Origin: Desulfobacula sp.
GTDB lineage: Bacteria; Desulfobacterota; Desulfobacteria; Desulfobacterales; Desulfobacteraceae
Length of the DNA: 11,750 nucleotides
Assembly (NCBI GenBank): GCA_027858355.1
Contig: JAQICW010000453.1
Location: forward strand, 1-11,750
Reading direction: 5' to 3'
Made by a program: the position numbers and the translations under genes. Shown here one piece after another: positions 1-7,067 of this stretch. The notes beneath the pieces are model-generated. The model was not told the DNA's origin and searched no databases. It saw nothing but the letters and a program-made list of their open reading frames with translations. Every line of letters begins with the position of its first letter. Positions within the stretch are counted from its first letter, which is position 1.

Positions 1-116
1 GGTTTAATGGAATAAATAACAGCTGTTCGGCTTGGACCTGAAAATTGGGTCAGACCATCCCGTAAACCATCGATGGTTTCGACAATACACTTGTGAGTAA
101 ACGTACATTCATCCAT
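1..116 (-). CDS. Unknown protein, N-terminal part (runs off left edge)
   Basis: Only the first 38 codons are in the window. They are soluble, mixed-charge sequence including the stretch GLTQFSGPSRTAVIYSIK, with no signal peptide or membrane segment. I chose the ATG at 116-114 because GGAG lies 8 nt upstream (GGAG, AAAAATTT, ATG). A second in-frame ATG at 146-144 would add ten residues (MKGSEIGEKF) and would overlap the stop of the upstream B3/B4 relic in an ATGA arrangement, but it has a poor ribosome site. I do not recognise the family. The neat overlap suggests it was once the downstream partner in an operon with the B3/B4-type gene. The frame is open to the window edge and the ribosome site is good, so the start of a real gene is likely; its function is unknown. 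Confidence 0.5.
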   Translation of the reverse strand, partial: MDECTFTHKCIVETIDGLRDGLTQFSGPSRTAVIYSIK

Positions 117-142
117 AAATTTTTCTCCAATTTCAGAACCTT

Positions 143-292
143 TCATCTTAGGATTTCTACATCTCTGTTTTTCTTCAGTTCGTCGAGAGGGGTTGGCCGT
201 TTTGTATTATCCACGTTTCCCATTAACAACATACCGATATGTGCTCCCGCGAAAGCCTGTTTCCACTGATTACTCACAGCGATTTCAATCAA
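143..292 (-). pseudogene. B3/B4-domain protein relic, N-terminal fragment (copy 1)
   Basis: A 49-codon open frame starts at TTG (292-290) behind a strong AGGAGG, 5 nt upstream. Its sequence (IEIAVSNQW, then HIGMLLMGNVDNTKRP, then LDELKK) aligns by eye with the start of the gene at 2591-2926 (IKITDQW, HVGLLLIGNVDNS, LDQKKKEVE). The two are therefore paralogues of the same B3/B4-like family, the domain related to the tRNA-editing module of Phe-tRNA synthetase beta. Members of that family are usually about 220 residues long. This copy stops just after the LDELKK segment, so everything after the first ~45 residues is gone. The sequence past the stop is the start of the unknown gene at the left edge. 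It is read as a deletion remnant. If translated, it would make a ~49-residue peptide with no complete fold. Confidence 0.55.
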
Positions 293-532
293 AATAACCT
301 CCTGATTTTTTCCAATCCATTGTTGGAATTAAGTAAGATGTTGCCCGAATTGCGTTTTTAGTGTGCAAAAAGTTCTTGCAAACAATTCACTGTCTTGACT
401 TGGGTACTTTGAGAAATTACACCAAGTTTTTGAATTACCCCTATATCCAATTGAAATCCCAACTTTCTCAAAGAGAGAGAAAACAAAAACAGTTGCAAAA
501 AGAAACCCATGGTATTAAATTGAAACCAAAAA
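293..532. other. Gap between two minus-strand genes, with a possible decayed plus-strand coding piece
   Basis: This 240-bp AT-rich gap separates the 5'-nucleotidase stop from the copy 1 B3/B4 relic. A plus-strand frame beginning at GTG 361 stays open through the gap. Its residues (YTKFLNYPYIQLKSQL, then QRERKQKQLQKETHG) look like a basic amphipathic helix of the kind seen in DNA-binding or transposase proteins. It has no ribosome site and simply continues as antisense through the nucleotidase 3' end. I cannot name a family, and it may be chance. No convincing terminator hairpin was found for the nucleotidase gene. Confidence 0.25.
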
Positions 533-2146
533 TTAATTTAAAATCACATCATGCTCCGGCTGAAAATCCTGGATTGCCAGGGGTGAGTGTTTTGAAATAT
601 ATTCTTTTAAAACTTCTGCATCCACAAATCCTGTATCAATGAACTCGGGATGGGTGGATATCTTTGGATACCCATCCCCGCCGCCGGCCATATAGCTTGG
701 AAGGGCAAGTTTATATTTTTTGGAATCAGACACTATCTTACCGCCTATCAATATGCGAGTGATCTTTTTTTGAGAAACAAAAATGGTGGCGCCTGAAATC
801 TGGGCAAAACCCCCAGTATCTTTTTCCATGTTAACCGCTTTTTCAAGGTATGTTATCAGTTCTTTACCCGTCAACATGACCGTACAAATGGTATTGCCAA
901 AGGGGTTTACCTTAAGAACATCCTTATAGGTAATACGGCCCGAAGGAAGACCCGCTCTCATACCACCGGAATTCACAATAGAGAGGTCTGCAAATGTTTT
1001 TGATATGGCAGCCCGGCACAAAAGGTTGCCAAGGTTGGTTTCAAAATTCCTGATAATATCCCGGTCACCAACAAATTCGCCATCTGATGAACCAACAAAC
1101 GTGTAAAGTTTATCCTCCCCGGCTTTTTGATATTTTGATAAAAAGCTGAACAGCGGAGGATCTTCAGGGATTTCTTCTTCAATCAAGACACGAACCGTTT
1201 TGTCGTTGTTTTTAATTTTCTTTTTCAGGTTGACGGGAATCAATTTATAGGCTTTTTGTATCAATTTCTTGTTTGAATATGTAAGATCCAACCTTCCCAG
1301 ATATTCCCCATATTCTCCGGCCTGGACAATGATGGTATTATTCTGTACATCAGGCTGTTCAAGCGTTTCATGGGTATGACCACCCACAATCACATCAATT
1401 CCATTAACAGCTCTTGCAAGGGAGACAGAACCAGGGGCCTTTGAACCATGGGCTGCATTTGGATAATACCCCAAATGGGTAAGGGCAATAAGGATATCTG
1501 ATCTGTTTTTTAATTGAGGTACCATATCCCTGCAATAGTCAATGGCACTGGTAAAATCAATGTTTTTAATATTCTCAGGATTGCCCTGGGTGATAGTATC
1601 TTCCGTTGTCAGACCCAATACTATGATTTTCAATCCTTTAAAATTAAATGTTGCAAAGGGGTCGAAAAGCTGTTTTTTTGTTGTCTTGTCATAAATATTG
1701 GCAGACAACAGAGGAAATTTCATCCAGGACTGCTGGGTGCGAAGGATGAAGATGGGATTATCAAACTCATGATTTCCCACGGCCATGGCATCATACCCCA
1801 AAAGATTCATTCCTTTTATATCGGGTTCTGCATCGAACATTTTTGATTCAGGCATCCCCGTATTTATATCACCTGCATCCAGTAAAAGCACAAATCCGCC
1901 CCGGGATTCAACCTCGGACCGGATCCGGTCAACCAATGTTTTTCTTGCAGCCATGCCGTATTCACCCTTAGAGTTCTTCCAGAATCGGCCATGGTGATCA
2001 TTGGTGTGCAGCAGTGTAATCTGAAAAATATTTTCATTTTTCTGTTGATTCCCCTGGATAGAAAACTCTTTGCACTGGGAAATGGAAGCAACAGCAGAAA
2101 AAATGACCAATAGGAGACAAACAAGCCTATGAATTTTTTTCATCAT
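533..2146 (-). CDS. Exported 5'-nucleotidase / metallophosphatase (UshA-like)
   Basis: This 537-residue protein has the two-domain layout of the UshA/5'-nucleotidase family and nearly the same length as E. coli UshA (550). Residues 1-24 form a signal peptide (basic MMKKIHR, then a hydrophobic core); C25 makes a lipoprotein conceivable, but the lipobox is poor. The calcineurin-like metal site is complete: HTNDHHG (47-53), GDINTG (92-97), GNHEFDN (124-130), THLG (223-226) and GGHTHE (255-260). The C-terminal substrate domain shows ETNLGNLLCRA (369-379), NSGGMR (392-397), NPFGN (414-418) and AGGGDGYP (487-494). It should hydrolyse nucleoside mono- or diphosphates, UDP-sugars or cyclic nucleotides in the periplasm, releasing nucleoside and phosphate. 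The start is the double ATG at 2146-2141, with TAAGG upstream. That ribosome site overlaps the stop of the ABC relic, so translation now depends on a deletion-altered leader. Confidence 0.9.
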   Translation of the reverse strand: MMKKIHRLVCLLLVIFSAVASISQCKEFSIQGNQQKNENIFQITLLHTNDHHGRFWKNSKGEYGMAARKTLVDRIRSEVESRGGFVLLLDAGDINTGMPESKMFDAEPDIKGMNLLGYDAMAVGNHEFDNPIFILRTQQSWMKFPLLSANIYDKTTKKQLFDPFATFNFKGLKIIVLGLTTEDTITQGNPENIKNIDFTSAIDYCRDMVPQLKNRSDILIALTHLGYYPNAAHGSKAPGSVSLARAVNGIDVIVGGHTHETLEQPDVQNNTIIVQAGEYGEYLGRLDLTYSNKKLIQKAYKLIPVNLKKKIKNNDKTVRVLIEEEIPEDPPLFSFLSKYQKAGEDKLYTFVGSSDGEFVGDRDIIRNFETNLGNLLCRAAISKTFADLSIVNSGGMRAGLPSGRITYKDVLKVNPFGNTICTVMLTGKELITYLEKAVNMEKDTGGFAQISGATIFVSQKKITRILIGGKIVSDSKKYKLALPSYMAGGGDGYPKISTHPEFIDTGFVDAEVLKEYISKHSPLAIQDFQPEHDVILN

Positions 2147-2155
2147 TATAAAACC

Positions 2156-2473
2156 TTATAATTTTAAAAAGAAAGTGGGGATGGTCTTGCCCAGGATAAA
2201 TTCTATTTTTCGGATGGGTGTTACCATAACTTGTTCAATAGTGCCGATTTCCTTTTCTTTGACGATACCTATGCTTGTCAGCAGCAGGCTGAAAATAAAC
2301 AGCATCACAGCAATCAGGGAGGGAACAAAATAGTATTTGCTTTCCTGGTTCGCATTAAACCAGGCACGGCTTATGGTGTCTGGGTTGATTGTCTTTTTAA
2401 AAAGGAAAAACCAGGCTGTAAAGGCTGCAATAATCAGTATGAGTATGATCAAAAAAGGCAATCGTTTTCTCAT
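2156..2473 (-). pseudogene. Chimeric relic: HlyD-type fusion-protein start joined to an ABC-2 permease segment
   Basis: This 105-codon frame has a ribosome site (AGGA, 9 nt before ATG) but reads as two different proteins. Residues 1 to ~35 (MRKRLPFLIILILII, then WFFLFKKTINPDTIS) resemble the N-terminal anchor and first segment of an HlyD/YbhG-like membrane fusion protein. From residue ~36 on (RAWFNANQESKYYFVPSLI, then GIVKEKEIGTIEQVMVTPI and EFILGKTIP) it is the central part of an ABC-2 permease of the YbhS/YhhJ type, which is normally ~370 residues. The usual operon order is fusion protein, ATPase, permease, permease. An in-frame deletion removing most of the fusion protein, the ATPase and the permease start explains the join. 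The permease also breaks off after LGKTIP, and the nucleotidase gene begins 9 nt later. The 117 bp upstream (2474-2590) holds no intact frame. Transport function is not possible. Confidence 0.65.
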
Positions 2474-2590
2474 AAAATTTTTCCTATAAATTTCTTAGGA
2501 TGCCTTATCCTGGTCCGATTTCATCCTGTCAGGTTTAAATCATCCATCAATATTTTTATTCAATAAGCTGGGTGATATTTTTGCATGGTT

Positions 2591-2926
2591 TCACTCTTTT
2601 GCAGAAAATATTTCAATCATTTCAACCTCAGCTTCCGGTGCAAAAAGAACTATGTTGTTCCGGATTGACTCAAGCTGAAGTTGGACATGATATGTTTTTT
2701 TAAATTTTTTGTAGTAATTTCTATAGGCCTTTAAAACCTCTAAAGCCACTAAGTCCTGCCGGGAGAATCCAGCAAATTTTTCACGAAGGTTTGATTCCAC
2801 CTCTTTTTTTTTCTGGTCCAGAGTAGTGGTGTGAATAGAGTTATCTACATTGCCAATGAGTAATAGTCCAACATGGCCTTGGGGAAAAGTACAATGCCAC
2901 TGGTCAGTAATTTTAATTTGAAACAC
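2591..2926 (-). pseudogene. B3/B4-domain protein with internal deletion (copy 2)
   Basis: A 111-codon frame starts at GTG (2926-2924), with AGGAG 8 nt upstream and 25 bp after the metallophosphoesterase stop. Residues 1-83 match the start of B3/B4-type proteins: GNVDN (25-29), LDQKKKEVE, and the Y-N-Y-Y-K-K-F pattern (AYRNYYKKF, 67-75). B3/B4 is the editing-type domain of the Phe-tRNA synthetase beta subunit found as a stand-alone protein, usually ~220 residues. From about residue 84 the sequence (LESIRNNIVLFAPEAEVE) looks like the C-terminal end of the same family. About 110 residues of core are therefore probably missing, and the frame was kept. The join falls in QLESI, a segment that may occur at both ends of the intact gene. 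The ribosome site and reading frame are good, so a short product may be made, but it should not fold as a normal B3/B4 domain. An alternative reading is a genuine short variant. Confidence 0.55.
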
Positions 2927-2951
2927 TCAAAAGTCTCCTTTTATTTATCAA

Positions 2952-4169
2952 TCATGCTTTTACCAGAGTAATAACAACTATTTCAGATAAATAACCAGAC
3001 CTTAAAGGCGGACCCCATGATCCTGTGCCGGAACTGATATTGATATAAAAATCATCAATTCTGTGCAGGCCATAGTGGAGTCCTTTAAACACCTTATTGG
3101 CAACCCAGGTAAAGGGAAAAAACTGTCCAGCGTGGGTATGTCCGGATAATTGTAATGAAATATTCTGGTTTATGGTACCAGAAAAAGTAGTGTCTGGAGC
3201 AAGATAGTCTGAAGATTGCACAACAGCATGATTCTCACCATTTGCTTTTATGCTGGTTGGCGTATGATATAACAAAATCGTGGGTAGATTTTTTGTAAAC
3301 ACATTTGGGTCATTAAAATCAAAGGAAGAGGTGTTTTTTAATTCCGGGTATGAAATCCCTAAAATTTGAAGGCCTTTAATCACAATAGCTTTGTTATCCA
3401 GCAATATGACTTTTGAATCTCCAATCACTTTTCTTGACTTTTCAACTCCTGAGTAAATTTCATGGTTTCCGCTGGTAAAAAAAGTTCCATGTTTTGCCTT
3501 AAAGTTATTTAAATCTGAAACATATCGTTTCTGAAAACTTGTTGCGCCATCGAACAGGTCACCGGTAATCAAAATCAAATCAGCATTCTGTTCATTGGTC
3601 AGGGTAACAACTTTTTTTAAAAATTTCAGATTCTTTGTTCCCCCTAAATGAAGATCTGAAAGATGGATAATTTTTTTACCTTGCCATTGTTGTGGCAGAT
3701 TTTGAATAGGCACACTTAAGGGTTTAATTTCGATTTTATAAAACTGATAGTGACAAAATCCTGTATAAACAATTGCCAGGCCATAGAGAAAACAAGATAA
3801 ACTTTGAATGATGATTTTAACAGGGAGATCATGAGGCAAAAACCATAATCCTTCTTTTACTATCCAGACAATAAAAGTCGCAAAAAGTAAAAAGCTCATA
3901 AGTCCCATCCAGATTCCTGAGGCCAGGTAATATATCCTGGTAAAAGGATTGTTGGACATATGAATAAAAATGGAAGACAAAATAAATGTAATGGATAAAA
4001 AAAACACAATCAAAAACAAGTAACGTCTTGCAGCAAAGGCTTGAATTTCAAAAAAACGGCACCAGGAAAAGAACAAGAAATAGTGGGTTGTAAATGTGAT
4101 TAAAAGTATAATACCCAAAAATCGAATTAAATTAAAAATCATCTTTGTCCCATATTCCTTTTGTCCCAT
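2952..4169 (-). CDS. Integral-membrane metallophosphoesterase (YkuE/YaeI-like)
   Basis: The 405-residue protein has four predicted N-terminal transmembrane segments (about 13-35, 50-70, 80-103 and 117-138) followed by a calcineurin-like phosphoesterase domain. The metal ligands are visible: SDLHLGG (171-177), GDLFDG (203-208), GNHE (234-237), H302 in YHTP, and GHTHAGQ (343-349). In related enzymes such as YaeI/LpxG-type phosphodiesterases the substrate is a lipid or a membrane-proximal phosphoester; the actual substrate cannot be told here. The stretch between YHTP and GHTHAGQ is ~38 residues, longer than I would expect, with an inserted polar loop (about 310-338). The ATG at 4169 has no clear ribosome site. 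A second ATG at 4142 (MIFNLIRF) follows AAGGAATATGGGACAAAG and could be the true start, giving 396 residues. The gene begins 9 bp after the ketopantoate-reductase-like gene and probably shares its transcript. Confidence 0.85.
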   Translation of the reverse strand: MGQKEYGTKMIFNLIRFLGIILLITFTTHYFLFFSWCRFFEIQAFAARRYLFLIVFFLSITFILSSIFIHMSNNPFTRIYYLASGIWMGLMSFLLFATFIVWIVKEGLWFLPHDLPVKIIIQSLSCFLYGLAIVYTGFCHYQFYKIEIKPLSVPIQNLPQQWQGKKIIHLSDLHLGGTKNLKFLKKVVTLTNEQNADLILITGDLFDGATSFQKRYVSDLNNFKAKHGTFFTSGNHEIYSGVEKSRKVIGDSKVILLDNKAIVIKGLQILGISYPELKNTSSFDFNDPNVFTKNLPTILLYHTPTSIKANGENHAVVQSSDYLAPDTTFSGTINQNISLQLSGHTHAGQFFPFTWVANKVFKGLHYGLHRIDDFYINISSGTGSWGPPLRSGYLSEIVVITLVKA

Positions 4170-4178
4170 TGATAAATT

Positions 4179-5114
4179 TTAAGACAAATTTTGTAATAAC
4201 TTATCAAGAGTTTTTTTTGTGTTATTAGCTGGAATATTCAATCTTTCAGCATATCGTACAACAGTACCACCAAATAAATCCCATTCGCTTTGTCTGCCTT
4301 TTGTTTCAACGTCTCTTTGAAGCGATGTTTTTGTTTCAAACGGAAACTGCTTGGCTCTTGAGAAGGAAGTTTTTACAATATCGGATGGGAGATCAATTTT
4401 GAGGGTATTTGCAATCAACTCAATTTCTTGCATAATATCTTTAACAAGAACGCCAAGCTTCGCGTCATTTGCTACTTCACCAATTGTTTTATTGTAGGTC
4501 GCTGTTACTAAAGCAAACGATGCAATGAAAATATATTTTGACCATATTTCAATATTAACATCTTCAAAAAACTCAATTAAAATGTCGGCCTGTTTAAAAA
4601 GACTCATCAGATTTTCAGGGTAAAACTCCTGATACAGTGGATCTTTACCAACTAAAATTTGGCAGCTTCCACCATTTTGAAAAATGACTCCAGGGGCTTC
4701 TATATGAGTTCCTATATATAAACAGGCGGGAAGAATATACCCTTTCTTTAAATGCTGTCGCATTCGGTCATAAATATCAGCACCATTTAAAAGCGGCAGG
4801 ATTATAGAATTTTCATTAGTAATTTTCTCAATCTCTTTTGTAACGCTTTCCAGGTCATACCCCTTAACTGACACAACAACAATATCACAAATGGGCAAGC
4901 TATTGACAGTATCTGTACAAAGGCTGGGTTTAATTAAAAGCTCTTCTTTCCCACCTTCTTTTTTCAAGAGCAAGCCTTTTTCTATAATGGCTTCTTTATG
5001 TTTCCCTCTTGCAATAAAAAATGTATTACCTTTGCCGGTTTCATTAAAATATTTAGATAGAAGAGTTCCATAGTAACCGCCTACTCCTCCAACTCCAAAA
5101 AAGCATACGTTCAT
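4179..5114 (-). CDS. Ketopantoate-reductase-family (ApbA/PanE-like) oxidoreductase
   Basis: The 311-residue protein starts with the NADP-binding glycine motif GVGGVGGYYG (7-16). It carries the family landmarks K84 (VSVKGYD), N110 (LLNGAD), the catalytic-type lysine K193 (WSKYIF) and E277 (QSEWDL). Enzymes of this family reduce 2-ketopantoate to pantoate with NADPH for coenzyme A synthesis. However, the two asparagines that follow the lysine in E. coli PanE (the N180 and N184 equivalents) appear here as I197 and A201, and no panB/panC neighbour is seen. A different 2-oxoacid substrate is therefore quite possible, and I withhold the panE symbol. The start is clear: AAGGAG 6 nt before the ATG. 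A promoter and a dyad lie just upstream (see 5144-5193), so this gene probably leads its own transcript with the phosphoesterase downstream. Confidence 0.85.
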   Translation of the reverse strand: MNVCFFGVGGVGGYYGTLLSKYFNETGKGNTFFIARGKHKEAIIEKGLLLKKEGGKEELLIKPSLCTDTVNSLPICDIVVVSVKGYDLESVTKEIEKITNENSIILPLLNGADIYDRMRQHLKKGYILPACLYIGTHIEAPGVIFQNGGSCQILVGKDPLYQEFYPENLMSLFKQADILIEFFEDVNIEIWSKYIFIASFALVTATYNKTIGEVANDAKLGVLVKDIMQEIELIANTLKIDLPSDIVKTSFSRAKQFPFETKTSLQRDVETKGRQSEWDLFGGTVVRYAERLNIPANNTKKTLDKLLQNLS

Positions 5115-5143
5115 CTTTTACTCCTTAATTTTTGTTATTTTGA

Positions 5144-5171
5144 ATCATAACTTGAAAATAACCAGTCTCAA
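5144..5171 (-). promoter_or_regulatory. Sigma-70-type promoter for the ketopantoate-reductase-like gene
   Basis: On the minus strand, TTGAGA (5171-5166) and TATGAT (5149-5144) are separated by 16 bp, a near-consensus -35/-10 pair. The predicted transcript would start near 5137, about 23 nt before the gene's ATG, leaving room for the AAGGAG ribosome site. The -35 box is inside the right half of an inverted repeat. Confidence 0.45.
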
Positions 5172-5193
5172 CCGGTTCATTTTCGTGGTTGAG
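5167..5193. promoter_or_regulatory. Inverted repeat overlapping the -35 box (candidate operator)
   Basis: CTCAACC (5167-5173) and GGTTGAG (5187-5193) form a perfect 7-bp dyad. The half-site centres are 20 bp apart, two helical turns, as expected for a dimeric regulator. It covers the -35 box of the predicted promoter, a position that would allow repression. Read on the plus strand, the dyad is followed by nine T residues (5196-5204) and could instead act as a terminator, although there is no plus-strand gene to terminate. No regulator gene lies next to it. Confidence 0.35.
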
Positions 5194-5370
5194 CATTTTT
5201 TTTTAAAATCAGCCAATTTTTTCTTACATTTTTTTGGACGAGGATCATTCAAATTGAAATTTTTGTTCTTTTATGTAGCCAGGAACACTATGCCTGTTTG
5301 TTTGGAGCTATATTATTCCAATCCCTGTTGACCCAGGATGATCACATACCTGCTGTTATTTAATTGTACT

Positions 5371-6312
5371 TTAAACAAAGCTAACAGATGTTTGCGGCTC
5401 TTTATTTACAATGAGCTTAAAAATATCCGGCCTTGCATAGTGCCCTGTAATGTCAAAATCAACTTTTGCCCGGGTGATTTTTTTCAAATCCAGGTCTGCA
5501 TAAATAATACCTTCTTTACCCCATAAAGGTCCTGCAAGGACATCACCAAAAGGGTCAACAATTACGCTTCCACCCTGGCACATTATATCAGGCTCGTCAG
5601 CTAATTCCTCAATGGTTTCTAATTCCTGCCCATAAATTCCTTTGGTAACAAATTGATTGCATCCAAGAACAAAACACCTGCCCTCACAGGCAATATGGCG
5701 CATAGTTGCCTGCCATGTTTCCCTTGAATCAGCCGTGGGAGCCATATAAATCTCAATTCCCTGCCCATACATGGCCATTCTTGCCAGGGGCATATAGTTT
5801 TCCCAGCAGATAAGACCTCCAAGTTTCCCAAATTCAGTTGGGAATACTGGCATGGTACTTCCATCTCCCTCACCCCATATCAACCTTTCAGACCCTGTGG
5901 GCTTTAGTTTTCTGTGGACCCCCAATAGCTCACCTGACGGGGAAAAATAAAGCAGTGAACAATACAAAGTTTCACCATGGGAATTACCATCTCTTTCAAT
6001 CACACCAATACCTAAATAGACCCCAGCCTTTTTAGCGGCATTTCCCAAAGTTTTTACTTCAGCACCGGCAATGTCCAGAGAATTCTCCCAATACCGTTTC
6101 CATAAATCACGCCCTTTTTCATTCCTGCTCCCAATTTTCATACCAAAGGTAAATCCTCTTGGATATCCAGGTATAAAGGCTTCGGGCAGGAGAACAATAT
6201 TACTTTTGTTGTCACCAGCCTCGGCAACCAACTGACAGGCCTTTTCAACTGATGCATCCTTATCAAATAATATCGATGCAGCTTGGGCCACGGCAACTTT
6301 AACAGATTCCAT
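5371..6312 (-). CDS. Nitrilase-family carbon-nitrogen hydrolase
   Basis: The 313-residue protein has the complete nitrilase catalytic set: E44 (LLPEAF), K135 (HRKLKPT), E142 (GSERLIWGEGDGS region) and the nucleophile C169 (LICWENYMP). The KLKPT and ERLIWGEGDGS signatures place it with true nitrilases (branch 1: nitrile to carboxylate and ammonia) rather than amidases or N-carbamoylases. Substrates in this branch include aryl- and arylacetonitriles, beta-cyano-alanine and cyanide. The length is a little short of the usual 330-350, missing only C-terminal tail. The ATG at 6312 shares its A with the TAA stop of the crotonase gene (TAATG), and the ribosome site (AAGGAGG) sits inside the end of that gene. 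The two proteins are thus translationally coupled and probably act on linked substrates. No signal peptide; cytoplasmic. Confidence 0.9.
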   Translation of the reverse strand: MESVKVAVAQAASILFDKDASVEKACQLVAEAGDNKSNIVLLPEAFIPGYPRGFTFGMKIGSRNEKGRDLWKRYWENSLDIAGAEVKTLGNAAKKAGVYLGIGVIERDGNSHGETLYCSLLYFSPSGELLGVHRKLKPTGSERLIWGEGDGSTMPVFPTEFGKLGGLICWENYMPLARMAMYGQGIEIYMAPTADSRETWQATMRHIACEGRCFVLGCNQFVTKGIYGQELETIEELADEPDIMCQGGSVIVDPFGDVLAGPLWGKEGIIYADLDLKKITRAKVDFDITGHYARPDIFKLIVNKEPQTSVSFV

Positions 6313-7043
6313 TATTCCTCCTTACCTGTCTTCTTTGAAAATTCTCTGATAAACGCTTTAAAGCCTTTACGTTCATAAGTCAGTGCATCTTGCAATGTAG
6401 CTTTATTTTTATACTCGATTAAATCCTTAACAATTTTCAGAGTTGCCTGATTTACAGCGCACATCTCTGTTGCTATCTGTTTTGCTCTGGGCAAAAGTTT
6501 ACTCTGGGGCACTATTTCATTTACAAGACCGTATTGCAGTGCTTTTTCAGCAGAGACAAATTGACAGGTAAGAGAAATCTGTTTGGCCCTTGGCTGACCA
6601 ATGGCCTTTTGTAAAAGCTGTGACATGCCCCAGCCAGGATGAATCCCGACTTTTGCATGGGTATCAGCAAAAGAAGCATTTTCCGATGCAATAAGAAAAT
6701 CACAATTCAGTGCAATCTCAAAACCGCCTGTTATTGCATGGCCATTAATAGCACCAATTATGGGTTTTTTACAATTTTCAAATAAATCTGGCAAATCTTT
6801 ACCATCATTACGGGGATCAAAAAGATTTTCTGATTCAATAACAGTAAGGTCAAGCCCGGCGCAAAATGATTTGCCATTGCCAGTCAGAATGGCTGCCTTT
6901 ATTGCATCATTATTGGATATTTCCTCAAGATAATTATAAAAGTATATTAAAAGTTCACTGTTAATGGCATTCCTTTTTTCCGGCCGGTTCAAGGTAATAA
7001 CAGCAATTTCATTCTCAATTTCCATTAATACAGGATTTCCCAT
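6312..7043 (-). CDS. Enoyl-CoA hydratase/isomerase (crotonase) family protein
   Basis: The protein has 243 residues from the chosen start. Crotonase-fold landmarks, numbered from that start, are NRPEKRNAIN (19-28), SFCAGLDL (59-66, first oxyanion-hole segment), ITGGFEIALNCD (104-115; the glycine and glutamate of the active site) and FADTHAKVGIHPGWG (125-139). In classical hydratases the second catalytic glutamate falls where histidine (H129) is found here, the ADTHA-type variant seen in a widespread subfamily. Simple hydration of crotonyl-CoA is therefore uncertain, and isomerase, hydrolase or lyase activity is possible. The ATG at 7043 is chosen because GGAG lies 9 nt upstream. The ATG at 7058, five codons earlier, has no ribosome site. 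The 3' end overlaps the nitrilase start. The gene follows the integrase-fusion frame by about 24 bp. Confidence 0.85.
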   Translation of the reverse strand: MGNPVLMEIENEIAVITLNRPEKRNAINSELLIYFYNYLEEISNNDAIKAAILTGNGKSFCAGLDLTVIESENLFDPRNDGKDLPDLFENCKKPIIGAINGHAITGGFEIALNCDFLIASENASFADTHAKVGIHPGWGMSQLLQKAIGQPRAKQISLTCQFVSAEKALQYGLVNEIVPQSKLLPRAKQIATEMCAVNQATLKIVKDLIEYKNKATLQDALTYERKGFKAFIREFSKKTGKEE

Positions 7044-7067
7044 ATTCTTTTTCTCCATGTGTCTTTA

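Noticed and set aside
1514..1846. 110-codon plus-strand frame opposite the 5'-nucleotidase
   Set aside because: It is antisense to the metallophosphatase domain, whose motifs are intact; no recognisable domain.
2231..2566. 111-codon plus-strand frame opposite the HlyD/permease relic
   Set aside because: The minus-strand reading gives clear transporter motifs; the plus-strand reading is a Cys/Gln/Lys-rich shadow.
5167..5204. Rho-independent terminator on the plus strand (7-bp stem and T9)
   Set aside because: There is no plus-strand gene for 5 kb upstream; the stem is short with a 13-nt loop, and its position over a promoter fits an operator better. Kept only as an alternative.
5140..5331. 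63-codon plus-strand frame in the gap before the ketopantoate-reductase-like gene
   Set aside because: Very Phe-rich from T-rich DNA, no ribosome site, and it overlaps the predicted minus-strand promoter and dyad.
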